Positions 9,294 through 17,781 of a stretch of 24,813 nucleotides of DNA are shown here, piece after piece. Source of the DNA: Emergomyces orientalis (Eukaryota; Ascomycota; Eurotiomycetes; Onygenales; Ajellomycetaceae); contig MOWL01000080.1 of the NCBI GenBank assembly GCA_002110485.1, positions 1-24,813 on the forward strand. The letters are read 5' to 3'. Below the pieces are notes generated by a model. The model was not told the DNA's origin. It did no database searches and saw only the letters and a program-made list of their open reading frames with translations. Made by a program: the position numbers and the translations under genes. Position 1 is the stretch's first letter, and every line of letters starts with the position of its first letter.

Positions 9294-10176
9294 TTGCAAG
9301 ATAACCGGGGAAATATGATGGGTGATATGCTTTATAAAGACAATACGCATCATCTTCGGCCCTGAAAAAGAAATGTGCACAGAAATCTCTGCTAAATACT
9401 GAAACAGTTAGCAATTTAATATTAGGGACATCACAACCAGGGTCAGCTGCCCGCCATTTGCGCGAACCAGTTGCAAACCTAGTACCCTGACTTTTCACCT
9501 CCTAACGCCACTCAGACAGAAATATTGGTCCTATCAGACGGAGGGTATGGATTGGCATGGGACAATATAGCCAAACCCGGATTGTATAATCCCAGGTTCG
9601 CAGCAACTGAATTTGTGGCTACTCAATACACATTCAGGCGGGCAGAGCAGCGATGCACCTCTCAGCCTACTGCAGCTGGATCACACTTGTAGTTTCTCAA
9701 CCATTGATCCGGTTGGGTAATATAGTTAGCAATCAGGCAATTTGAGCATGGGTTGGATACTGTTTTTGCGGTGTAAGTCTCCAGAATGCCGCTCCATTAC
9801 GCCTTGCAGATAAATCACCCATCCTTAATCCCGCATCCCATACGCTACTATCCATTCCACAACAGGAGTCTGGTAAACCCGGAAATCTTATAGAAGCTGC
9901 CTATCTTGTGGTAGTTGTTGTGGCCCATCTGCCATGTGGGCATTAGTCCATCAATAACTCCCATGATTTATCGATTTTTATTCTTGAACACGCTCCCACT
10001 TTGTGTCCATCACTCCACTTTCCCTTTTCTCTTCACAGAGAGTATGCGTCTCTGAGCTGCTTCATTCAGCATACCTGCCATATCTATCTGTAAGGAAGAA
10101 GCCCCCACAATTTTCCACATAGATTTAAATCTCAAGCTTACAGGTCAGGTGAGATAGAGACCAGCATTCACTCAAA

Positions 10177-10962
10177 ATGGGCGACAAACTGCCGGTCGAG
10201 TTGGTGGGACAGATTGCTCAGAACATGAACAAGAAGGATCTGAAAAATCTTATGAAAGTCTCCTGGAAGTTCCGCTCTGCTGTCGAACCAATGATATACG
10301 AGGGGATCAGTTTGACCTGCCCTGCAGTATTGGCCTTGCTGAGGGCCATCCATGAACGGCCTCGTATGGTTTCGCGCACCGAAACGCTTAAGATATCCGA
10401 GACGGAGGACCAGACAATTGATGCAACGGAGCTTGTTCAAATGGCTGGATTAAACGCACAGTCAACTGGGAATCAAATCATCTCGCACCTGCTATCCAAA
10501 TTGCCTAATCTCCACTCCTTTTGCTTCCGCTCTTTCAAAAGTGATTTTGGTCATATTATAAACCGTGTGGACAGAAAACCTCTTGATTTTTCCAGTCTAA
10601 GAAAGATTGTAACACTTCAGTTGCCGGCGCATTGTCTGCTCACATTTCCAACACCAGTTTTGCCTGTGACACTGGAATGCCTCAAAGTGAGAGACGCTGA
10701 GTCAGTCAACGGAGAAAATCTTATAAAAATGCTGGTCAATTATATCAAGCAGAAGCCTGTTGAGGGTACAGACACATGGGCGCTAAAATTCATTACTATT
10801 GTCTCGAATATTGGTTCCTGCACGTATTCCAGAGCAGAGCAGAGGGATATTTCTGAAGATAACACAGCCGAGCTGAGGGCTATCTGCAATGATAAAGGGG
10901 TGAAATTGCACTGGCGTAGGATTGTTGTTATGACGTGTGGTCGTGAACCTTGGGCATATTAG
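10177..10962 (+). CDS. F-box domain protein (copy 1 of 2 identical)
   Basis: A single-exon gene of 261 residues whose start codon has a good context (TCAAAATGGGC). Residues 4-43 form an F-box: LPVELVGQIAQNMNKKDLKN, then LMKVSWKFRSAVEPMIYEGI, a typical fungal pattern with the conserved LP, L and W-x-x-x-V/I-E-P-x-x-Y positions. F-box proteins bind Skp1 and choose substrates for SCF ubiquitin ligases. The rest (44-261) has no clear leucine-rich repeat, WD40 or other substrate domain; LPNLHSFCFRSF and LRKIVTLQLPAH hint at degenerate leucine-rich strands. The protein is short compared with many fungal F-box proteins (400-600 residues), so it may be a reduced form. Its twin at 20438-21223 encodes the same protein. 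Substrate unknown. Confidence 0.75.
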   Translation: MGDKLPVELVGQIAQNMNKKDLKNLMKVSWKFRSAVEPMIYEGISLTCPAVLALLRAIHERPRMVSRTETLKISETEDQTIDATELVQMAGLNAQSTGNQIISHLLSKLPNLHSFCFRSFKSDFGHIINRVDRKPLDFSSLRKIVTLQLPAHCLLTFPTPVLPVTLECLKVRDAESVNGENLIKMLVNYIKQKPVEGTDTWALKFITIVSNIGSCTYSRAEQRDISEDNTAELRAICNDKGVKLHWRRIVVMTCGREPWAY

Positions 10963-11133
10963 ATGCGGTTGGTCGCGTTCTAACTGTATTTTAACAATTT
11001 GCTGAGACAACCACATTCTGGAACACATTTTGTGCCAACTGCACTGATTTAAGTATGGTAAATTACCTCCGAGACAAACAAGACAGACACATCCAAAAAG
11101 TGGTGAAGTACGGAGAATGAAGTAGTTATTATT

Positions 11134-11276
11134 ACACCATGACCTTGGCCACTTTGCACCACTAGGCTAACTTAGTAGGGAAAAGTACCTTTAAGACAAA
11201 CAAGACAAACACGAAAAGGTACCCCTTCTCATACTAAATTAGCCTAGTGGTACAAAGTGGCCAAAGGTCGTGGTGT
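11134..11276. mobile_element. 143-bp foldback/MITE-like element downstream of the F-box gene, copy 1
   Basis: The left arm (from 11134, ACACCATGACCTTGGCCACT) and right arm (ending 11276) are inverted copies over about 45 bp, with three single-base differences and one indel in the best part. The centre holds AAGACAAACAAGACAAACAC. A partial decayed direct copy of the centre (GAGACAAACAAGACAGACAC) lies at 11071-11090. Clear target-site duplications are absent. The long stem would also form in the F-box transcript if it is read through. Confidence 0.65.
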
Positions 11277-11416
11277 GGCCAAGTTCATGATGAAATACAT
11301 TATCGTCGCCAAAAGTATAACATATAGAAAAAAACCCTCCAAAGGAAAAGGTCTATGACAGAAAAGGTCTTAACATAAAAACTCTCGGAACATATGCTCA
11401 CTATTACAGTACTCCA

Positions 11417-11533
11417 ATCAGATGACGATATGATAATAAAAATGGAAAAAAGACAAGATGCAGCTGAATTGCTGGGATGGAGGTCGGAGCCTGAGTTGCA
11501 TTCACCAATCATCTCTGCCAAAGGCCTCCTTGG
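11417..11533 (-). repeat. Interspersed repeat family A, copy 3 (inverted fragment)
   Basis: It is the reverse complement of the 3' part of copies 1 and 2, including ATGCAGCTGAATTGCTGGGA and GATATGATAATAAAAATGG. It begins right where the 2,123-bp duplication ends and runs to about CCTCCTTGGA. Confidence 0.75.
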
Positions 11534-11593
11534 ATATTTCCAACGAGCATCAGTGACCGCAAGATGCCCGCTTTTGGCCCCGTGATTGAAAGT

Positions 11594-11930
11594 GTAGCCT
11601 GGTCACCCTACATACCTCAAAAGCATAAGGGCCATTGTACTCTTAAATGCGGTCATCCTGGTCATTCAAAGGGTATGAGAATTTTGCACTCTAGGAAATT
11701 CTCTGGATCCATATTGCGACCGATTCAGAAAGTAGTAATTACCCTGTGCCATTAACCTCTATTTACCACGTTATGCTGCTAAAAGAAAAGGGAGCCGAGT
11801 CTCTGAATTAGGCTTTGTAATGCTGCTTTTTTCTTGTCATCTCTAGCATAGAAGCATCTGGAAGATTCTCTAACAATATGCAGCTATGGAAAGATGAAAT
11901 ACATCATGAAGACTATGCTGACAGGAAAAA
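11594..11930 (+). repeat. Interspersed repeat family B, copy 2
   Basis: Homologous to 4953-5175, with about 105 extra bp in the middle. After a likely intron ending CTCTAGCATAG, the frame EASGRFSNNMQLWKDEIHHE continues as DYADRKKERLLKGVTSKECK past the shared part. It is a more complete version of the same unknown coding fragment; Lys-rich and without a recognised domain. Confidence 0.65.
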
Positions 11931-13508
11931 GGAGCGACTGCTAAAAGGGGTGACTAGTAAAGAATGTAAGTATGTAAAAGATCAAAAATGTAGAAATTCA
12001 GAAGTTCAAAAGACAACAGTTCAAAGTTCCAGAAATGAAACCGCCTGGGTGCCCAGAATAGCCGCTGTGAACCCACCAATTGCAGCACTACAGGCAACTA
12101 ACATGACCACCAGCTTTAGCAGCCATCACATACAGCCATCCTTTTTGCACACAGTTTCCTTATTCCACGCCTATGATGCTCTGGGATTATACGGGGGAAG
12201 AAATATTTGATATGGTGGCAGATGGCTTGATGGGGGAAAGTGGGTATTGTGCGCACCGTGGGCCACGGTTTCAAGGAGCGTGGCCGTGGCTATATTCTGC
12301 TCCTAGGCCTGAGAGATCAGTTTACCTAAGTAATTCACGTTGTCGTCGACTAGCCCCCTGAGATACTAACTTGGAGGCAGAATCAGGCGAAAAATCTTGT
12401 ACTTGGTGCTAAGAGATACCAGGGTTGAATTTCACATCACTTTAAGTCGATTGCGTTACAGCATTCATGATGCAGGGGATATATATAGACACTGTTGCCT
12501 ACTCGGGTTCTAATCTTTGGAACAGATATACATTCCCCTGTCATATTCGACTGGCATATCACCCAAGCTGTGCAGAATGCAGCCACTTGAAGACACTGCA
12601 GCCAAAGCGGCATCAAAAGTGAGATCAAAGGTGAAACGAAGTTCGCATCCCACCTATCCTTTCTTTCCTCCCGACTGCGAGAAAGATATTGAGCCAGTAA
12701 TTACACAGTGGCTAAAGGATGCGCTCCGTCATTCCTGAACTACGTCCATTTTTCACTTTCACAGCATTGCTTGTATCAATTAAAGTCCCAAGATAGATGA
12801 CAAATCCAGCAAAAGTCCCCAGCCTAGTCGTACCTGAAAACTACAGCACTGTTACGAACACTTTGCATTATACCGTTCATAAAATAATTCTAACATTAAG
12901 CGGCGTCAAATCTAGAGCCTCGGAAAAACTATTAATCCGAGAGTGCCGCCCCAGCAAACCGTACTATCATAAAAACCCAATACTGACTTTATGTGTGGAC
13001 GGTTAAACCTCAAGGTGGGTTGAAAGGGTGTCATGATTAGTTTTTTTTTTTCTTTTTTTTCATGAATAATGTTATGTGATATGGTGTAATTGATGTACAT
13101 GGCTGGATAACCTAAGAACGGCACCTGGCATGACCAGGCCTGTTTTCATCCTAAATGGGAATAGCCGGCCTTCCTCAAAATACGAATCAATCCCCTATTC
13201 TCCACCCGGTTCCTTGCTCGGCGGCTCTATCCGTTCCCACATTCTTCTGCATCAAAGCCAAGCCGGATCAACCCTTTGACCATAATCCTCCCTTTGATCA
13301 TATATACCAGCATCTGTTCCCAGCGAGCTATCTTCTCTCGCAGATATCATACATCATAACTTCCTAACAATTCTGCATTTTTTTCTCATTTTTGTTCCTG
13401 TGTTTGCTTCCCATTCATCACATAAAATTAGCATACCAACCTAACTTTTCTCCCCTTACAACTCCTAGTTAACCTCGCACCAACTCAACGGTCTTTTATA
13501 CCGTCAAA
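11931..13508. other. Intergenic region between repeat B and the FunK1 gene
   Basis: No supported gene. The unit B reading frame may run on to about 12210. A 73-codon plus-strand frame at 12517-12738 (MEQIYIPLSYS..., ending ITQWLKDALRHS) looks weakly protein-like but has no known match. A T-rich run lies at 13041-13060. The last 250 bp are pyrimidine-rich FunK1 promoter and leader. Confidence 0.4.
13301..13306 (+). promoter_or_regulatory. Putative TATA box of the FunK1 gene
   Basis: TATATA lies 203 bp upstream of the start codon and is followed by a C/T-rich leader (about 13370-13475). Motif evidence only. Confidence 0.35.
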
Positions 13509-15965
13509 ATGATGGGACTTTCACAAGAAGATCGCAACATTATCGAGAACCATCCTCTAACCAACTTAGTCGATCGTTTACGAGGCGCGCTTCAGGAAGC
13601 CGAAAGAATATATGAGTCGCGTCTAATTTATGATGGCGCTGATGAGAGCCTTGACCAACTCTATCGAAATGCGATTTCAAAACTCCTCTCTGCTTTACTG
13701 GGAGAGGATGCAGCTTACAGCCTTCGCTCGCGAATGGGTAACGGGGATATGGTGTCTGATCTAGCACACTTAGTCGAGCGTCTCCGAAAGGTACAAGGAA
13801 ACTTCAAGTACGACGACTACCGGCCGCTAGTGCACCTGGTTATTCAAAGGCCTCCCACTGAATCCGAGAACGTCGAAACCTGGAACTTCGATGTCTGGAA
13901 AGCTGTATTTACCCTCATTGACACCATCCCTCGATCAACTCCTCCGGCGAGCGTCCCCCCCTCCTTCGACGGCACCCCAGTCAAATCCACCTCGTCATCG
14001 CAGAAAGGTTCCGAGCAGACGCGTGAGTTGGTGAATCCGAGAATCTTTGAGGAGATACGTGGCTGCACATTTCGAGACGTCGAGGGCTTCTTTGACAAAT
14101 ATTTTGAGGGGAAAGACTGGAGCGGCAAAGCAGATGCCGTCTGTCAACGCGTGCTGGCCCCAGACAGCGACGGTAATTGGGCCCAGTTTCCTGATCCTCC
14201 TACACAGGACGATGTCCTTGCCTGGTGGTTTCGTCTTCAAGAAGACCTTCTCTCGCAATCACGCGGCACCTACCACACCACGGCGAGCAAAGCGGATCTT
14301 ACCGGTTCGAAAGCGGAACGGCAAGTCGACCTTCTTTTGAGAGCTAGGGGTGGGAGCCCCTCGCGAAACAAACACGACTGGAGAGACATCCTGGTGGTTG
14401 GTGAGCTCAAAAAACCAAAGGAGAAGATCGGGACCAAAACCACACTGCTGCAGATGGGCCGCTGCGTGCGCGAGGTCTTTGCTGCGCAGCCCACCCGGCG
14501 GTTCGTCCACGCATTCGCCGTCTGCGGGACCAAGATGGAAGCGTGGGTGTTCGACCGCTCGGGCCCCTACAGCTCGGGCATCATCGACGTCTACGCGGAC
14601 TCGAGACGGTTCTTTCAGGTGCTTGTGGGCTACACCATGATGAGCGACGAGGAGCTGGGACTGGACACCTTTATTGCTAGGGATGAAGGCGGCAGCAAAT
14701 CAATAACCGTCAAAGGGCCTGGGAACTCAGAGGAAAAGGTGCTACGGCTGGGTGAAATGCTTTCCTTTCAACGTGCCATCGTGTGTCGCGGGACAACATG
14801 TTTTGTCGCACACAATGGACAAGTGGAGGGCGTAGCCAAATTCTCGTGGGTGTCGGACAAGCGGCGGCCGGAGGCGGAACTCCTCGAGCTAGCGGGTCAA
14901 CAAAATGTCCAAGGGGTCGCCAGGATCATTGGCCATAGTGCCATCACTAGTATCGCCGATGTGCGCTGCGGCCTGACATTCGACGACAAGCGACATGACT
15001 TCAAAAGCGCACCCCCCAGTACAGCCTCCTCGTTTCATCAATCTCAGCCGCTCACCGAGCCCTGTCGCTTAGATATCCGTCGAAAATCGTCTTCCAGGAA
15101 GCGCAGATCCCCGGACAAGGGGATGCAGGCATCCAAACGATCGCGTTCCATCAATCAACTGTCGAGGGACACCCAGCAGGAGAATGAACTAGCTTTCTCC
15201 GTTCAGTCGGCGCACAAGCCAAGCCTCTTCGACAGTAATGGTGAGGAACCCTATGACAACCGTGTCCTCCGCTGTCTTGTGATATCACCCGCTGGCCGGC
15301 CGATCTACAGGTACAAGTCACCCTTGGAGCTGCTCAAGGCGCTTCGCGATGCAATAAAGGCGCACCGGTCTCTTTACCTGGATGGGAACATCCTTCATCG
15401 GGATATTTCGGAGAACAATATAATAATAACTGATCCAGATAAGGCGGATGGTCACTCGGGTATGCTAATCGATCTAGATCTTGCCAAAGAAGTCGGTAGC
15501 GGGCGAAGCGGTGCACGGCACCAGACTGGCACGATGGAGTTCATGGCGATCGAGGTGCTACTTAATATCGACCATACCTATCGGCATGATCTCGAGTCGT
15601 TCTTCTACGTGCTTATCTGGCAATGTGCCCATCACGGTTGGGAGTTTAAACCGCCACAAACATCTCATCAACTACAAGAAAGGTCCGAATCTAGTATGCT
15701 CAAGAAATGGTACACCGGCAACTACGAGGAAATTGCAACTTATAAACGAGGCAACATGGAAGCTGGCGGCTTTGAGCGCATCCTGATGAAAGAATTTCCT
15801 CCATGGTTTGACTGGGTCAAACCACTCTGCAGAACCATACGGCGCATACTATTTCCTCATGGGGAGGAAGGACTTATCGTTGGAACACCGCAAGACCCAA
15901 AAAGGCTATATAATCCTATTATTAAGGCGTATGATGATGCGATAGCTCTGATTGAAACTGAATAG
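13509..15965 (+). CDS. FunK1-family fungal-type protein kinase
   Basis: An uninterrupted frame of 818 residues with an A at -3 before the ATG. Fungal-type kinases (FunK1) are an ascomycete/basidiomycete family of uncertain substrate. Diagnostic features: N-terminal half with FEEIRGCTFRDVEGFFDKYF (about 179-198), LLLRARGGSP and ILVVGELKKPKEK (about 275-312), the usual FunK1 pre-kinase region. The probable ATP-binding Lys is K444 in GVAKFSW. A basic Ser/Arg-rich insert (about 518-560, KSSSRKRRSPDKG) may carry a nuclear localisation signal. The catalytic loop is HRDISENN (H630-D632). The magnesium-binding motif is DLD (D655-D657) where other kinases have DFG. FMAIEVLLNIDHTYRHDLES follows. HRDIS plus DLD plus IDHTYRHDLESFFYVL is the family signature. 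It looks intact and is the largest gene here. Confidence 0.93.
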   Translation: MMGLSQEDRNIIENHPLTNLVDRLRGALQEAERIYESRLIYDGADESLDQLYRNAISKLLSALLGEDAAYSLRSRMGNGDMVSDLAHLVERLRKVQGNFKYDDYRPLVHLVIQRPPTESENVETWNFDVWKAVFTLIDTIPRSTPPASVPPSFDGTPVKSTSSSQKGSEQTRELVNPRIFEEIRGCTFRDVEGFFDKYFEGKDWSGKADAVCQRVLAPDSDGNWAQFPDPPTQDDVLAWWFRLQEDLLSQSRGTYHTTASKADLTGSKAERQVDLLLRARGGSPSRNKHDWRDILVVGELKKPKEKIGTKTTLLQMGRCVREVFAAQPTRRFVHAFAVCGTKMEAWVFDRSGPYSSGIIDVYADSRRFFQVLVGYTMMSDEELGLDTFIARDEGGSKSITVKGPGNSEEKVLRLGEMLSFQRAIVCRGTTCFVAHNGQVEGVAKFSWVSDKRRPEAELLELAGQQNVQGVARIIGHSAITSIADVRCGLTFDDKRHDFKSAPPSTASSFHQSQPLTEPCRLDIRRKSSSRKRRSPDKGMQASKRSRSINQLSRDTQQENELAFSVQSAHKPSLFDSNGEEPYDNRVLRCLVISPAGRPIYRYKSPLELLKALRDAIKAHRSLYLDGNILHRDISENNIIITDPDKADGHSGMLIDLDLAKEVGSGRSGARHQTGTMEFMAIEVLLNIDHTYRHDLESFFYVLIWQCAHHGWEFKPPQTSHQLQERSESSMLKKWYTGNYEEIATYKRGNMEAGGFERILMKEFPPWFDWVKPLCRTIRRILFPHGEEGLIVGTPQDPKRLYNPIIKAYDDAIALIETE

Positions 15966-16060
15966 ATGTGTTATAGTGAAGTATCGCTTATATTGGCCAT
16001 CTCAATGCATACTGTTTAATTCAAGCTCGCCTGAGGGAATGGCTTCTCTGACCACACTAA

Positions 16061-16243
16061 CTTGATGTTGTCGACGGTGTAGGAGATGGCCAAGTGTTAA
16101 TCATGACAACCCGTCATATTGAACTAGTCGACGGCGCACTTTTGCGAGCCGGTCGCGTGGATGTGAAAACCGAGTTCCGCTCGTCCTCTCACTGCGCTTC
16201 TATTTTTCTCACTAAAAAGACATTTCAAGAACTTATAGTCTAA
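16061..16243 (+). pseudogene. Relic of a BCS1-type AAA ATPase (sensor 1/arginine-finger segment)
   Basis: This 60-codon frame, with no start and a stop codon directly before it, reads LDVVDGVGDGQVLIMTTRHI and then ELVDGALLRAGRVDVKTEF. That matches the conserved BCS1-like AAA stretch (LLN.IDG....G.ILIMTTNH...LDPAL.RPGRVD...EF). Walker A and Walker B are absent upstream, where only 95 bp separate it from the FunK1 stop. A decayed fragment, in the opposite orientation to the near-complete BCS1-like gene at 21698-22756; sequence differences show it is not a recent copy of that gene. Confidence 0.75.
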
Positions 16244-16810
16244 AGAGCTTGATCAAAATTTTTTTAAATTTAATTCTAAATAGAAATAGGGCAGCGACGC
16301 TGATGCTACTATATAGACTGTGTATAATGTTGAATTTTACAAACTGAAAACTATATCTCGCTTTGCTACGGCGCATGCATGCACGATAAGCCCTATTGCC
16401 TCGAAAAGATTCCATGTACAATCACGTGGAACGGGCCTCCAAGTGCTGACGCGCGGTTTTCTGAGGGAACATTACATAGATTTTCTATTTGCGATTGCGT
16501 AAATGGAATTCTTTCAAGTGTGGTAGGCATCCTCCAAAAGCTGGCACAGCTACCTAGTCTTAGTATAGGAAGATACCTTGTTATGTTTGTTTTGTTCGTC
16601 GAGTGGTGCAATAAGACAAACAAGGGGGGTGTAATTGTTTGTTTACTCCTGTATCAGAGGCGTAGACGAGCGACTGGATGAGGGCGCAGGCCCCTTCGCA
16701 CATTCACTGGTTGATTTTCCATTACGCTACCTCAAAACCTTCTGTGGAAAGTCATGACCGTCCTCAGTCTTCCCCGAGTCAGTCAAAGGCATGCTATATT
16801 AAAGACAAAA
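16244..16810. other. AT-rich non-coding stretch
   Basis: No gene seen. Overlapping short frames at 16320-16681 are not protein-like. GCATGCATGCA is a small palindromic run near 16372-16382. Confidence 0.5.
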
Positions 16811-17025
16811 CAAGAGCGTGGCCCAGCCACGCCATTTCAGAGAATAGGGAAAATTTTACCTCGAGAATGGAGCAAGCCGTGGCCCGGCCATGTCATTTCA
16901 GAGAATAGGGGATATTTTACCCCAAGAATGGAGCAAGTCATGCCCAGCCATGTCATTCCAGATAATAGGGGATATTTTACCCCAAGAATGGAACAAGCCA
17001 TGACCAAGTCATGACATTTCAGAGT
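16811..17025 (+). repeat. Minisatellite with about 60-bp period, roughly 3.5 units
   Basis: The motif CATTTCAGAGAATAGGG recurs at 16833 and 16894 and, diverged, at 16954 and 17015 (spacings 61, 60, 61 bp). Between come ATTTTACC(T/C)C(A/G)AGAATGGA and AGCCATG-type sequence. Because spacing varies by one base, units do not keep a reading frame, which argues against coding. Confidence 0.85.
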
Positions 17026-17781
17026 TGCCTTTTCCCTTTTCCCTTTTTTTTAGCATCCAATCTCCCTCACCAAAGTGTCGCCATCTGGCGTAGAAGAACT
17101 GAAGCCCTTGACGGATGCCGTTTTTTTGAGTGAAAGGCAACAAAGAATGAAGATCCTCCAGGGGCTCAATTCGCCTTGCGGATTGAAAAAAAAAGATTTT
17201 GTGAAAAGAAGTCTGCGGACTGCCATGGGAATTTCCCCTCGCCTGGGGACAATAAATTGAAAGCTAGGCCCTATACAAGCTTAACATTGGCGATGAATCC
17301 GCGAAGATGTGTAGTCTTCATTTCTACTGCTTGATAGTGCTACAGGCTATCTTGCTGCTCAACATTTTGAGTCAATAATTTACAATGATCATTTGATCGG
17401 CAAACTATATAATTAATTTTCTTTGAAGGGTATTGACAGTTATCTTGTTGGTACTGCAAAAAAGCTAGGGAGGTGATGATAGTAGCTGTGTGGCTATGAA
17501 AAAGTACTCATAAATTGATGTCAGAAAACGTTACATACAAAAAACACCATTTACCAATGGTTAGATAGTGAACAACACAATATTTGGTCTACATGTTGAA
17601 TGTAGATTACAGGTTGAATGCATGCGTCGAATTGAGGGGCTGAATGGGAGTAAAGCAGAGGGAGCGGAGTGGAGGGGGAAAGAAAAATGGGTGGAGAGAA
17701 GAAGGGTGAAAGGAAACAAAAGTGGAAGACCAGAAGAGGAAGATAGAGGTGAAAGCTGAACAAAAAAAAGAGAAAAGAAGA
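17026..17781. other. Intergenic region downstream of the CK1-like gene
   Basis: A 61-codon frame at 17075-17260 (GTG start, LKPLTDAVFLSERQQRMKIL) is moderately protein-like and could be a relic, without recognised family. ATAATTTACAATGATCATTT at 17374-17393 resembles 23921-23941. The 17640-17780 part is purine-rich on the plus strand (pyrimidine-rich on the gene strand) and is probably the CK1 gene 3' UTR. Confidence 0.4.

Larger units (their letters stand above)
9294..11416 (+). repeat. 2,123-bp perfect direct repeat, copy 1 (carries an F-box gene)
   Basis: It is identical to 19555-21677 with a constant offset of 10,261 bp and no mismatch in the lines I compared. The left edge is TTGCAAGATAACC and the right edge TACAGTACTCCA. 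Bases outside differ on both sides. The unit includes about 880 bp upstream of the F-box gene, the gene, and about 450 bp downstream with a foldback repeat. The left flank is a LINE fragment and the right flank is repeat A copy 3. No inverted termini or target-site duplication. Apart from the gene and foldback I see only promoter-like pyrimidine-rich sequence (about 9990-10036). Confidence 0.95.

Noticed and set aside
9256..9498. Minus-strand frame sharing its first 69 codons with 19478-19759
   Set aside because: The identity only reflects the 2,123-bp duplication; the C-terminal ends differ because they run across the left junctions. No protein-family signal.
12517..12738. Plus-strand 73-codon frame ending ITQWLKDALRHS
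   Set aside because: No recognised similarity or supporting splice structure; insufficient to call a gene.
16754..17014. 86-codon frame with repeated NRGYFTPRMEQ
   Set aside because: The repetition comes from the minisatellite, and unit spacing of 60 and 61 bp breaks frame; not a repeat protein.
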